From Christensenella sp034926635 (GTDB lineage Bacteria; Bacillota; Clostridia; Christensenellales; Christensenellaceae): a stretch of 64,000 nucleotides of DNA. The notes under the pieces are model-generated. The model did no database searches. It saw only the letters and a program-made list of their open reading frames with translations, and was not told the DNA's origin. The position numbers and the translations under genes are program-made. Below are positions 33,265 to 42,170 of the stretch, one piece after another (positions within the stretch are counted from its first letter, which is position 1; each line of letters opens with the position of its first letter). The stretch lies in NCBI GenBank assembly GCA_034926635.1, contig JAYFQX010000003.1, positions 62,001 through 126,000 on the forward strand, given 5' to 3'.

Positions 33265-34863
33265 ATGAATCTCAGTTTTTTAGGTGCGGCGCACGAGGTC
33301 ACGGGCAGCTGTTATCTTTTGCAGGCATGCGGAAAAAATATTTTAATTGACTGCGGTATGCGTCAAGGTCCCGATCTTTATGGCGGGCAAGCGTTTCCGC
33401 TGCACAATATGGAAATTGACTGTGTTTTGCTGACCCATGCGCATATCGACCATTCCGGTCTGCTGCCCCTCTTATACCGAAGCGGGTACCGGGGCGATAT
33501 TTATGCAACAGGGGCAACGACAGACCTTTGCAGCATCATGCTGCGTGACAGCGCGCATATCCAGATGTTCGAGGCAGAATGGCGTAACCGCAAGGGGAAA
33601 CGCGCCGGGCTTTCCCCGTATGAGCCGTTATATGAAATGGCTGATGCGCTGGGGGCTATCGGCTGTTTTGTTCCCTGCCGATACGAGGAAACCATCTCCC
33701 TTTTCCCCGGTGTCACGGTGCAATTTACCGATGCGGGGCATCTGCTTGGCTCCGCCAGCTTAACGATCGAAATTGAGGAAAACAGCATCTCTAAAAAGCT
33801 GGTGTTTTCAGGTGATATCGGCAACAACAACCAGCCGCTGATCCGTGATCCGCAATATCTTACCTCTGCGGATTATGTGGTCATGGAATCGACCTACGGC
33901 GACCGCAGTCACGGGATCAAACCAGATTACGTCACCGAGCTCTCTTCCATCATCCAGGAAACCTTTGACCGCGGCGGTAATGTGGTCGTTCCTTCCTTTG
34001 CCGTCGGACGTACGCAGGAACTGCTCTATTTTATCCGCAAAATCAAAGCTGATGGATTGATAAAGGGTTACCCCAATTTTCCCGTATATGTCGATAGTCC
34101 CCTCGCGATCGAGGCGACCAGCATCTTCCACGAGAACAGCACGGAATACTATGACGAGGAAGCTGCCGCTCTTTTGGAAAAACATATCAACCCGCTTGCC
34201 TTCCCCGGTCTGAATACTTCTGTCACTGCTGAGGAATCCCGTAACATCAATACCAACGACCAGCGCAAAATCATTATATCTGCAAGCGGCATGTGCGAGG
34301 CAGGACGCATCAAACACCATTTAAAGCACAACCTTTGGCGGCGAGAATGTACGGTATTGTTTGTCGGTTATCAGGCAGAAGGAACGCTTGGGCGCAGCAT
34401 ACTGGACGGCGCGCAGCGCGTAAAATTATTCGGCGAGGAAGTGCAGGTGGCTGCCGAAATCAGATCTCTTTCCGGCATCAGCGCCCACGCCGACAGCGAA
34501 GGACTCATGCGCTGGATTTCCAGTTTTTCTCCTCAGCCAAAACATGTGTTTGTGACACATGGGCAAAGCGCCGTCTGCGATATTTTTGCCGCAAGGCTGC
34601 AAAGCGAGCTTGGGCTTTCTGCTTCCGCGCCATGGCCGCAAACAGAATTCGATCTTGCGCAAGGCATAACCGTTCGCGAAGGGATACGGGAGAAAAGATC
34701 CTCTTCAGAAAAATCGCAGCGGAAAGACGGAATTTATGACCGGCTTCTTGCGGCGGGCGATCGCCTGATGTCCGTAATCCGTAAAAATCAGGGCGGCGCC
34801 AATAAAAGCCTTGCACAGTTTACCGATCAGATTAATAGTCTCTCGGACAAGTGGGAGAGATAG
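33265..34863 (+). CDS. MBL-fold / beta-CASP RNA metallohydrolase
   Basis: A 532-residue two-zinc hydrolase of the CPSF/YSH1 family (COG1236-like), expected to cut or trim RNA. Metal ligands are THAHIDHSG near residue 57, the histidine of DAGHLLGS near residue 160, SGDIG near residue 182, and GISAHAD near residue 405. The beta-CASP motifs SASGMCEAGRIKHHL near residue 340 are present. It has a C-terminal extension after residue 460, rich in charged residues, that is not part of the core. GGGGG lies eight bases before the ATG. It is monocistronic and differs from RNase J1/J2 in lacking their C-terminal domain. Confidence 0.85.
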   Translation: MNLSFLGAAHEVTGSCYLLQACGKNILIDCGMRQGPDLYGGQAFPLHNMEIDCVLLTHAHIDHSGLLPLLYRSGYRGDIYATGATTDLCSIMLRDSAHIQMFEAEWRNRKGKRAGLSPYEPLYEMADALGAIGCFVPCRYEETISLFPGVTVQFTDAGHLLGSASLTIEIEENSISKKLVFSGDIGNNNQPLIRDPQYLTSADYVVMESTYGDRSHGIKPDYVTELSSIIQETFDRGGNVVVPSFAVGRTQELLYFIRKIKADGLIKGYPNFPVYVDSPLAIEATSIFHENSTEYYDEEAAALLEKHINPLAFPGLNTSVTAEESRNINTNDQRKIIISASGMCEAGRIKHHLKHNLWRRECTVLFVGYQAEGTLGRSILDGAQRVKLFGEEVQVAAEIRSLSGISAHADSEGLMRWISSFSPQPKHVFVTHGQSAVCDIFAARLQSELGLSASAPWPQTEFDLAQGITVREGIREKRSSSEKSQRKDGIYDRLLAAGDRLMSVIRKNQGGANKSLAQFTDQINSLSDKWER

Positions 34864-34871
34864 GATAACAA

Positions 34872-34901
34872 AAAACGTTTCCCCGAGGGAAACGTTTTTT
34901 T
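34872..34901. terminator. bidirectional terminator between the nuclease and iscU
   Basis: A ten-base perfect stem AACGTTTCCC/GGGAAACGTT with a CGA loop and A/T runs on both sides. Confidence 0.85.
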
Positions 34902-34930
34902 ATGCTTATCACTGATGTATCTCAGTCTGC

Positions 34931-35350
34931 TTAATGTTCATCCTGTGTATTATCCGGCCTTTTCAGTCCTTCAATCTTAATGCCGTGTTTTTCCGCATAA
35001 TCCCATAAAGCTGCCTGAATTGCTTCTTCTGCCAAAACCGAGCAATGCACCTTCACCGGCGGCAGTCCGTCAAGCGCTTCCATCACCGCTTTATTCGTTA
35101 CCGTAAGCGCTTCCTGTACGGTCTTTCCCTTTATCATTTCTGTCGCCATACTGCTTGTGGCGACTGCAGCGCCGCAGCCAAAGGTTTTAAACTTCACATC
35201 GCGGATCACGCCGTTGTCATCCACATCCAAAAATATCCTCATGATATCTCCGCATTTGGCGTTACCGACCGTTCCCACGCCGCTCGCATGCTCTATTTCC
35301 CCCATATTTCTTGGGTGCTGAAAATGATCCAATACTTTTTCGCTATACAT
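34931..35350 (-). CDS. iscU: iron-sulfur cluster scaffold protein IscU
   Basis: A 139-residue NifU/IscU-type scaffold on which clusters are built from the sulfur of IscS. The three cluster cysteines are in NAKCGD near residue 33, FGCGAA near residue 59 and VHCSVLAEEA near residue 103. It lies 18 bases after iscS in the iscRSU operon. It is probably the main cluster source for the many iron-sulfur enzymes in the window. Confidence 0.93.
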   Translation of the reverse strand: MYSEKVLDHFQHPRNMGEIEHASGVGTVGNAKCGDIMRIFLDVDDNGVIRDVKFKTFGCGAAVATSSMATEMIKGKTVQEALTVTNKAVMEALDGLPPVKVHCSVLAEEAIQAALWDYAEKHGIKIEGLKRPDNTQDEH

Positions 35351-35368
35351 AATCGTTTTTCCTTTCCG

Positions 35369-36553
35369 TTATTTTCCCTGTTCTTTAATAAAATCGTCGT
35401 ACAATGGCGACATCTCCCGGATTTGCTTGACCACAGTTTTCAACGTGTCCACCACATAATCCATCTCTTCCATCGTATTCTCTTCGCCTATCGTCAACCG
35501 CAGTGACCCATGCGCGATCTCGTGCGGCAATCCAATAGCAAGAAGCACATGCGACGGATCAAGCGAACCCGATGTACACGCCGAACCGCTGGAACCGCAG
35601 ATTCCGTTCATATCCAGCATCAGCAGAAGCGATTCTCCTTCGATAAAGCGGAAACAGAAGTTGGCATTATTCGGCAACCGGGAATATCGATCACCGTTCA
35701 GGCGAACATAATCTATTTCCTCCAGCACACGATCGATCAAATGATCGCGCATCGCTTTAATTTTCTCCGTGCGTTCCTTCATCGTCGCAAATTCTATTTC
35801 CACAGCCTTCGCCAGTCCGACGATCCCAGTCACGTTTTCTGTTCCCGCGCGTTTTCCGCGTTCCTGCGCACCGCCGTGGATAAACGCCTTTGTCCTAAGA
35901 CCGTTCCTCATATAAAGAAAGCCAATTCCCTTTGGACCGTTGATCTTATGCCCGCTCGCGCTCAGCATATCAATGTGACATTCGTTTACGTCGATCGGCA
36001 CCTGCCCATATGCCTGTACCGCATCCGTATGAAACAGCACGCCTGCATCATGGGCAATTTTCCCAATTTCACGGATCGGCTCGATCGTACCGATTTCGTT
36101 ATTCGCATACATAACGGAGATCAAGATCGTGTCGGGTCTAATCGCCGCTTTCAGCTCTTCCAGATCCACAGAGCCCTTTTCATCAACATCCAGATAAGTA
36201 ACTTCGTATCCCCGTTTCTCAAGGTATTGACAGGTATGCAAGATCGCATGATGTTCGATTTTAGAGGTTATCATATGCTTTCCTTTTTTTGCATATGCCT
36301 CGGCCGTAGCTTTCAGCGCCCAATTATCCGATTCGCTGCCGCCTCCCGTAAAATATATTTCCTCTGGTTTTGCGCCCAGCGTGTCTGCGATCAAGGCGCG
36401 CGCACCGTCAATGACGTCCCTGTTTTCCGCCGCAAATCCGTAAATGCTGGAGGGGTTCCCGAATTTCTTCGAAAAATACGGCAGCATCGCTTCTACCACT
36501 TCCGGTCTCGCGGCTGTCGTCGCCGCATTATCCAAATAAATAAATCTGCCCAT
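35369..36553 (-). CDS. iscS: cysteine desulfurase IscS/NifS
   Basis: PLP enzyme of 394 residues that removes sulfur from cysteine for cluster assembly. The PLP lysine is in SASGHKINGPKG near residue 200. The mobile catalytic cysteine is in GSSGSACTSGSLDPSHVL near residue 320, and the N-terminus YLDNAATT is typical. The ATG at 36553 is chosen; a GTG four codons earlier overlaps the AGGAG site. It lies 18 bases after iscR. Confidence 0.93.
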   Translation of the reverse strand: MGRFIYLDNAATTAARPEVVEAMLPYFSKKFGNPSSIYGFAAENRDVIDGARALIADTLGAKPEEIYFTGGGSESDNWALKATAEAYAKKGKHMITSKIEHHAILHTCQYLEKRGYEVTYLDVDEKGSVDLEELKAAIRPDTILISVMYANNEIGTIEPIREIGKIAHDAGVLFHTDAVQAYGQVPIDVNECHIDMLSASGHKINGPKGIGFLYMRNGLRTKAFIHGGAQERGKRAGTENVTGIVGLAKAVEIEFATMKERTEKIKAMRDHLIDRVLEEIDYVRLNGDRYSRLPNNANFCFRFIEGESLLLMLDMNGICGSSGSACTSGSLDPSHVLLAIGLPHEIAHGSLRLTIGEENTMEEMDYVVDTLKTVVKQIREMSPLYDDFIKEQGK

Positions 36554-36571
36554 ACTCGATTTCACTCCTGT

Positions 36572-37024
36572 CTATCGTGATGTTTTTGCAGCCTGCGCCG
36601 CGGAGCAGGCGTGGTTTTCTTGTTCTACCAGCGTGCTCAGACTGATTTCGTCTACAATTTCGTTAATACCGTCATTGAGCCGCTGCCAAACATATTTCGA
36701 TGCGCATGAACCAGCTTGATTACACCCGTCTTCATTTGCAAGCGCAGGACAATCTATCGGCTTTAAATCTCCCTCAAGTGCCCTTAAAATATCGCCTACC
36801 GAAATATTTTCCGGTTTGCGCGCCAGAACATAGCCTCCCTGCGCACCTCGTATACTCTTCAGCAAACCTGCTTTCTTAAGCTTGGAAACAAGCTGTTCCA
36901 AATAGCTCTCCGAAATGTGCTGCCTTGCGGCAATGCTGCTGGTAGAGACCGCTTCCCGCTCGCTGTATTTCGCAAGGTCGATCATGGCGCGAAGCCCATA
37001 TCTTCCTTTTGTCGATAATTTCAT
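36572..37024 (-). CDS. iscR: Rrf2-family regulator IscR
   Basis: A 150-residue winged-helix regulator that senses iron-sulfur status. The Rrf2 N-terminus MKLSTKGRYGLRAMIDLA is followed by the recognition region ISESYLEQLVSKLKKAGLL. Three cysteines (CPALANEDGCNQAGSC near residue 91) match the [2Fe-2S] ligand pattern of IscR. It heads iscR-iscS-iscU, so it most likely autoregulates the operon through the ACTA-type palindromes at its promoter. Confidence 0.9.
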   Translation of the reverse strand: MKLSTKGRYGLRAMIDLAKYSEREAVSTSSIAARQHISESYLEQLVSKLKKAGLLKSIRGAQGGYVLARKPENISVGDILRALEGDLKPIDCPALANEDGCNQAGSCASKYVWQRLNDGINEIVDEISLSTLVEQENHACSAAQAAKTSR

Positions 37025-37082
37025 TTTCGCGGACGCTCCCTTCCCTGTTTTTGTTGCGAAGCCACTTGATCTCCGCTAATTC

Positions 37083-37152
37083 CCACTAATTTACTCTGAT
37101 ATAATAATACACCATAAAGCAAATGTCAAACATAATTTCCACTATTTTAGTG
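37083..37152 (-). promoter_or_regulatory. iscR promoter with two candidate IscR operators
   Basis: TTGACA (37124-37129) and TATTAT (37101-37106) on the minus strand have a 17-base spacer. A 13-bp perfect palindrome CACTATTTTAGTG (37140-37152) lies just upstream of the -35, and a related imperfect one, CCACTAATTTACTC (37083-37096), lies just downstream of the -10. Paired ACTA...TAGT sites around an Rrf2 gene promoter suggest autoregulation. Confidence 0.65.
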
Positions 37153-37184
37153 TGAATTTAAAAATATTTTTTATTTTCCCCATT

Positions 37185-38006
37185 TTACAGGTTCCCCCGA
37201 TAGACATAGCGCAGATAATTTCGCGCAGTGTCAGCCAGCCTATGGATGGTTCCTTCCCCGGTTGCGGGCTTATCCATCATCTGGTAACGCGGAAAAAAGC
37301 GTGAGATATGCAGCGGAATTTCCGGATTTATCCTTGCAATCCATGCCGCTTCTCTTTCCATCTCTTCCACAGAATCGTTCTCGCCGGGGATGATCAGTGT
37401 TGTCAGTTCAACATGACATTTTTTTGCAGCAAGTACAATATTCCGCTTTACCACGCTCAGTTCCCCGCCGAGCATCCGGTAAAAATCACGCGTAAAACCC
37501 TTAAGATCAATATTCAATGCATCTGTCCGCGAAAGAAGTTTGGAAAACGGCGCTTCCTCCGCATATCCGTTTGTGACCAGCACAGTTTTCAAGCCCTTTT
37601 CTTTTGCCAGCAAAAAGACATCCATCGCATATTCATATCCGACAAGCGGTTCATTGTAAGTAAGCGCAATCCCAATATTTCCCTCCGCTTCCTGCGCCGC
37701 ACGCACCAAACGTTCAGGCGAAACCTCCTGCCATAAGATGCTATTCTCTTTTGCACGTGCGATCTCGCTGTTCTGGCAAAACGGGCAGTTTAAATTACAG
37801 CCAAAACTTCCTGCCGACAGAATAAAACTTCCCGGGTAAAACCGTGCCAGAGGCTTTTTCTCAATCGGATCAAGAGCCAGTGCAGTAATTTTCCCATAAT
37901 TGATATCAATTATTTTTCCGTTACGGTTGCCGCGCGCGCCGCAAAACCCGTTCTGCCCTTCCAAAGGCGCACATCTTCGCGGACAAATATCACACATTGG
38001 CTTCAC
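37185..38006 (-). CDS. AmmeMemoRadiSam system radical SAM enzyme
   Basis: A 273-residue radical SAM protein related to pyruvate formate-lyase activating enzymes. The radical SAM motif is GCNLNCPFC near residue 71, and an N-terminal CDICPRRC plus GFCGAR adds further cysteines. Partner genes identify it as the radical SAM member of the widely conserved AmmeMemoRadiSam trio, whose substrate is unknown. The GTG start overlaps the stop of the previous gene as GTGA, so translation is coupled. Confidence 0.88.
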   Translation of the reverse strand: MKPMCDICPRRCAPLEGQNGFCGARGNRNGKIIDINYGKITALALDPIEKKPLARFYPGSFILSAGSFGCNLNCPFCQNSEIARAKENSILWQEVSPERLVRAAQEAEGNIGIALTYNEPLVGYEYAMDVFLLAKEKGLKTVLVTNGYAEEAPFSKLLSRTDALNIDLKGFTRDFYRMLGGELSVVKRNIVLAAKKCHVELTTLIIPGENDSVEEMEREAAWIARINPEIPLHISRFFPRYQMMDKPATGEGTIHRLADTARNYLRYVYRGNL

Positions 38007-39388
38007 TTGTGCCTCACCACCTCAAACCTTTCCATAGAGTAAGTTTCTGTTTTGCCGATTCCCGCTTTTTGCAGGGCGATCTCCACCTGCTTTTCCGGCG
38101 TATCTACTCCCGCCAGATCCGGAAGCAATAAACCTCGGCGCGCGCCGCTGCTCACAATGACGCCATATTTTTTTGCATCCAGCGCATCCATCCCCAAAAC
38201 CGGTTCCGGTGCGCCCAGAATATCTACACTGTAAACAAGCTCCGGTAATTCTTCTTCGGTCACGCGATCAAAACGATAGTCTTCCGTCCCCGCGCTGACC
38301 GCATTACGGATGATCTCTTCCGCAACATTTTCCTGCATGGGAAAAACCGTTCCGATACATCCTCTGAGTTTTCCATCTTTTTTCAGCGATACAAACGCGC
38401 CTGCACGCTGCTTTAATAAGGCGGCGCTAATCTCTTCGGGAATTTTTAAAAAAGAACCTGTTTGTATATAATATTCCAAAGACGCACGCGCCAAGCGCAC
38501 ATATTCATCTTCTGCTGCTTTCCGGCGCTTCTGCTCCTCTTTTTGCTCTTGCAGAAAACGTTTTAAAAGATGCCTTTCTTCATCACTGCCATCCGGATAA
38601 AACGAAGCAACCGCATAGCCTACGCCAAAAGGTCCTTCATAAGATAACAACTTCGATTTTACATCCAATCCATCAAACGCACCGGCCATCATGATAAAAG
38701 ACCGCAACCCGCATTCTGCCGCTGCGTCACAAAAATCAGGCGGCATTTTCAGCAGGGTCATAAAATCCGACATTTCAAATGCTTGTGCAATTTTTTGGTC
38801 AAACACAGGACCTTCCGGCGTAAATCCATAAGGTCCTTCTTCTGTGAGTTTGTGCGATAAATCCCCGCTTGCTACAATTACTACACGTTTTTTAAGTTCT
38901 TTTGCTGTTTTTTGAATGCACATTCCCATGCGGTAATGCATTTGATAGGAAAGACCAGAGATGCCAATGCGCACAATCGGCGTATCCCCTGTTTGTTTTT
39001 GCAGAAAATACCACGGAACCATTGTGCCATGATCAAGTTTTGGCTCTTTTTCGCCAAGAAAACCTGCCGGGATCTTCTCATATGCTGCACAATTGGCAAG
39101 TGCCACTGCAAATTCCTCGTCATACTGCACAGAAAACTTAACTTGCGGCGCGCCAAACTGCCCGAAATTCCCCTTTGCTCCCAATCCCGGAGAAATATGA
39201 ATATAATCCGCGTACATCGCGGAATGCGGACTGATGATAACAAGAATATCCGGCTTTAACGCAGCAGCTTCCTTTGAAACTTCTACATAAGCGTCTACCG
39301 TAGACTGTATCTTTTTTTCTTCACCCTTTCCGATCTCCGGAATGATAAGCGGCGGATGCGGCACCGCGAATGCGCCCCTCACTGACAT
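38003..39388 (-). CDS. Memo-like / AMMECR1 fusion protein (AmmeMemoRadiSam)
   Basis: A 461-residue fusion. Residues 1-270 are a Memo/class III extradiol dioxygenase-like domain with PHPPLIIPEIG, ISPHSAMY, DHGTMVPWYFL and ASGDLSHKL. Residues 280-461 are an AMMECR1 domain with KKDGKLRGCIGT and the LVYSVDILG segment. Neither domain has an established bacterial function; the extradiol-type histidines suggest a metal site. The ATG at 39388 is preferred over a GTG three codons earlier that overlaps the AAGGAAG site. It lies 27 bases after the TrpC-like gene. Confidence 0.88.
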   Translation of the reverse strand: MSVRGAFAVPHPPLIIPEIGKGEEKKIQSTVDAYVEVSKEAAALKPDILVIISPHSAMYADYIHISPGLGAKGNFGQFGAPQVKFSVQYDEEFAVALANCAAYEKIPAGFLGEKEPKLDHGTMVPWYFLQKQTGDTPIVRIGISGLSYQMHYRMGMCIQKTAKELKKRVVIVASGDLSHKLTEEGPYGFTPEGPVFDQKIAQAFEMSDFMTLLKMPPDFCDAAAECGLRSFIMMAGAFDGLDVKSKLLSYEGPFGVGYAVASFYPDGSDEERHLLKRFLQEQKEEQKRRKAAEDEYVRLARASLEYYIQTGSFLKIPEEISAALLKQRAGAFVSLKKDGKLRGCIGTVFPMQENVAEEIIRNAVSAGTEDYRFDRVTEEELPELVYSVDILGAPEPVLGMDALDAKKYGVIVSSGARRGLLLPDLAGVDTPEKQVEIALQKAGIGKTETYSMERFEVVRHK

Positions 39389-39415
39389 AATTTCCACTTC
39401 CTTCTACAATATTTT

Positions 39416-40201
39416 TTATACTCCGCTCCGTAAGCTGCGGACGATATCTTTTTCTTTGCCTGACGCAAGCACGTTTTGGCTTACAAGCACCGCTTGCGCG
39501 CCATATTTCAGAACAACCTGCACATCCTCTTTTGTCGCAATGCCGTTTTCGGCAATCACCGTACAATCAGAAGGAAGCAACGGTCTTAGTTTTTTTGTCA
39601 TCGCAATGTCGCACTTTCCCGTAGCAAAATCAAGGTTATTGATGGCAGCCAGTTTGCACCCAAACGCGCCCACACGCCTTGCATCTTCCTCATTTTGCAC
39701 TTCCAAAACGCATTGCAGCCCCAGTGTGTTTGCAATACCGAAGAAGTTGGCAAGCGCAGTGTCGTCCAGAAGCTGTGCCATAAGCAAAACTGCGTCCGCA
39801 CCGATCACCAGCGCCTCATAAAGCTGGTATGGGTCGATCACAAAATCCCGGCGCAGGATAGGAATACGGATTTGTTCTCTCATTTTTGCAATATATTCGT
39901 TTCCGCCGCGCAGATAATGTTCTTTTGTCCATACGGAAACAGCGTTTATGCCTGCCTTCTGATATTCGCGCGCCAGTTTTACGGGATCATTCCCGCCAAA
40001 AAAGTCTTCCGGTGCTGCCGCAGGCTCCCCGATCCCTCCAATCATCGCTGTTTTTTTGGGGTCTGCGCACAATGCGCCCCGCAAATCTTTGGGTGTCCGC
40101 TCCACCTCTGCAGCTCTGTTTTGCATTTCTTTTTCGCTGATCACCAATTTATCATCCTGTATTTGCATTTCTTTTTGCGCGATCACTTGTTTCCAATCCA
40201 T
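39416..40201 (-). CDS. TrpC-like (beta/alpha)8 protein with altered active site
   Basis: A 261-residue protein with clear overall similarity to indole-3-glycerol phosphate synthase: VSVWTKEHYLRGG, PILRRDFVIDPYQLYEA, GADAVLLMAQLLDD and VIAENGIATKEDV are all recognisable. Several catalytic positions differ. The AEIKRASPS loop is replaced by GGIGEPAAAP (losing the Glu and Lys corresponding to E51 and K53), RKDF becomes RRDF (K110), INNRDL becomes INNLDF, and SESGI becomes AENGI. It is therefore probably not a working TrpC. It is first in an operon with the Memo-AMMECR1 fusion and the radical SAM enzyme. A function with those proteins is an inference. Confidence 0.75.
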   Translation of the reverse strand: MDWKQVIAQKEMQIQDDKLVISEKEMQNRAAEVERTPKDLRGALCADPKKTAMIGGIGEPAAAPEDFFGGNDPVKLAREYQKAGINAVSVWTKEHYLRGGNEYIAKMREQIRIPILRRDFVIDPYQLYEALVIGADAVLLMAQLLDDTALANFFGIANTLGLQCVLEVQNEEDARRVGAFGCKLAAINNLDFATGKCDIAMTKKLRPLLPSDCTVIAENGIATKEDVQVVLKYGAQAVLVSQNVLASGKEKDIVRSLRSGV

Positions 40202-40366
40202 ATTTTTTCCCTCTTTCCATCATGGTTTCCTTGCCTCTTATGTAAACGCATTCCACTGGTTTCAAAGCATTTTTTATCATAATCCTTTAAAAACATTTTA
40301 TAACCGTTTGTTTTTGTGTATCATATCTTTATGAAATAATCTTTAGTTAATAATGAGGGAAACGGT

Positions 40367-42106
40367 ATGTCTATTTTCAAAAATTTTATCGGTTATTATA
40401 AACCGTATCGAAAAATGTTCTTTTTCGACCTCTTTTGTGCGCTTATCGTATCCGTTGTGGATCTCGCTTTCCCGCAGATCCTAAATTTCCTGACGAACGG
40501 TCTTTATACACAGAATGCTTCCGTCATCATCCGTTCTCTTTGGATCGTTGCCATTGCGCTGGTCGTGATGTACCTTGTCCGTTACGGATGCCAGTATTAT
40601 ATTACCACATGGGGTCATGTGATGGGCGCGCAAATGGAAAGCGATATGCGGCAGGATCTGTTTGACCAAATGCAGCGGCTCTCATTCTCTTATTATGATA
40701 AAAACAATACCGGCGATATGATGTCCCGTATTGTGTCGGATTTATTCGATATTTCCGAGCTGGCGCACCATGGACCGGAAAATATTTTTATTTCCGCACT
40801 TAAGATCATCGGATCTTTTATCCTGCTGATGTTTATCAACGTACCGATGACACTCATTTTACTGGCAGTTACCGTTGTCATGATTTTGTTCAGCGTCAGT
40901 AAAAACAAAAAAATGCGCGCGGTGTTCCTTGATAATCGCAAAAAAATCGCCGGGGTCAACCAACAGGTGCAAGACAGCCTGTCGGGAATTCGCGTTGTCA
41001 AATCTTTTGCCAATGAGGATTTGGAACGTAAAAAATTTAAAAAAAGCAATTTGCAATTTCTGGATTCCAAAAAGAGCAGCTATAAAATCATGGGGACGTT
41101 TCAGGCTGGTAACAACTTTTTTACCGGAATGCTGTATACCGCTGTATTGGTGAGCGGCGGCTTTTTTGTCGCAAACGGCACGCTGCGGCTGACCGACCTC
41201 GCAATCTATGCCTTGTATATCGGCATCTTTGTCGCGCCAATTGACGTACTGATCAATTTCACCGAACAATTCCAAAAAGGATATGCAGGCTTCAAACGTT
41301 TTATGGAAGTTATTCATACCGAACCCGACATTAAAGAAAAAACCGGCGCGCCTGCGCTGAACATGGTGCACGGAGCGATTGAATACCGTGATGTTTCTTT
41401 TTGCTATGACCACAGCACGCGCGTTTTAAACCACATTGACGTATCTATTCCCGCCGGTAAAACAGTCGCGTTGGTTGGTCCTTCCGGTGGCGGTAAAACC
41501 ACTTTTTGTTCACTGCTTCCGCGTTTTTATGACGTCTCCGCCGGCGCAGTGCTGATCGACGGGCAGGACGTGCGGGACGTTACTCTAAAATCCCTGCGCA
41601 GCGCAGTCGGCATCGTGCAGCAGGACGTCTATATGTTCGGCGGCACAATACGCGACAACATTGCCTATGGCAGACCGGACGCAACGGACGACGAGATTAT
41701 AAACGCCGCTAAGGACGCAAACATCCACGAATTCATCAGCAGCCTTCCGGACGGCTATGATACCAGCGTTGGCGAGCGCGGGGTGCGTCTTTCCGGAGGA
41801 CAAAAACAACGGATTGCCATTGCGCGTGTATTTCTCAAGGATCCCGAGATCCTGATCCTCGACGAGGCCACCTCTGCACTTGACAACGAAAGCGAGCAGC
41901 ACGTCCAGGAATCTCTTGAGCGTCTTTCCCGCGGGCGTACGACGATCGTCATTGCGCACCGCCTTTCCACCATAAAAAACGCCAACCAAATTATTGTGCT
42001 GGACAGTACAGGTATCCGTGAATGCGGGACTCATGAAAAGCTTCTTGCCGAAAACGGAATTTATGCAAAGTATTACAATATGCAGTTTAAAAACCTGGAC
42101 GATTGA
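40367..42106 (+). CDS. ABC exporter (permease fused to ATPase)
   Basis: A 579-residue half-transporter of the MsbA/lipid-drug exporter family, working as a homodimer in the membrane. Six helices cover about residues 15-310. The nucleotide-binding domain has Walker A GPSGGGKTT near residue 372, the Q loop VQQDVYMFGG, signature LSGGQKQR near residue 475, Walker B EILILDEATSALD and the switch histidine AHRLS. The permease loop SYYDKNNTGDMMSR is typical. GAGGG lies about eight bases before the ATG. The substrate cannot be told. Confidence 0.9.
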   Translation: MSIFKNFIGYYKPYRKMFFFDLFCALIVSVVDLAFPQILNFLTNGLYTQNASVIIRSLWIVAIALVVMYLVRYGCQYYITTWGHVMGAQMESDMRQDLFDQMQRLSFSYYDKNNTGDMMSRIVSDLFDISELAHHGPENIFISALKIIGSFILLMFINVPMTLILLAVTVVMILFSVSKNKKMRAVFLDNRKKIAGVNQQVQDSLSGIRVVKSFANEDLERKKFKKSNLQFLDSKKSSYKIMGTFQAGNNFFTGMLYTAVLVSGGFFVANGTLRLTDLAIYALYIGIFVAPIDVLINFTEQFQKGYAGFKRFMEVIHTEPDIKEKTGAPALNMVHGAIEYRDVSFCYDHSTRVLNHIDVSIPAGKTVALVGPSGGGKTTFCSLLPRFYDVSAGAVLIDGQDVRDVTLKSLRSAVGIVQQDVYMFGGTIRDNIAYGRPDATDDEIINAAKDANIHEFISSLPDGYDTSVGERGVRLSGGQKQRIAIARVFLKDPEILILDEATSALDNESEQHVQESLERLSRGRTTIVIAHRLSTIKNANQIIVLDSTGIRECGTHEKLLAENGIYAKYYNMQFKNLDD

Positions 42107-42136
42107 TTTCTTATGTTATCATTCTCTTCATCGACC

Positions 42137-42170
42137 AAAAGCAGCGGCATCAGGATGTTGCTGCTTTTTT
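42137..42170. terminator. terminator between the ABC exporter and the MFS gene
   Basis: AAAAGCAGC and GCTGCTTTT with a 14-base loop, then more T on the plus strand. It overlaps the last codons of the convergent MFS gene. Confidence 0.7.

Noticed and set aside
39416..40201. Plain assignment as a functional trpC
   Set aside because: Several catalytic residues of indole-3-glycerol phosphate synthase are replaced, and no trpD, trpF or trpA lies nearby.
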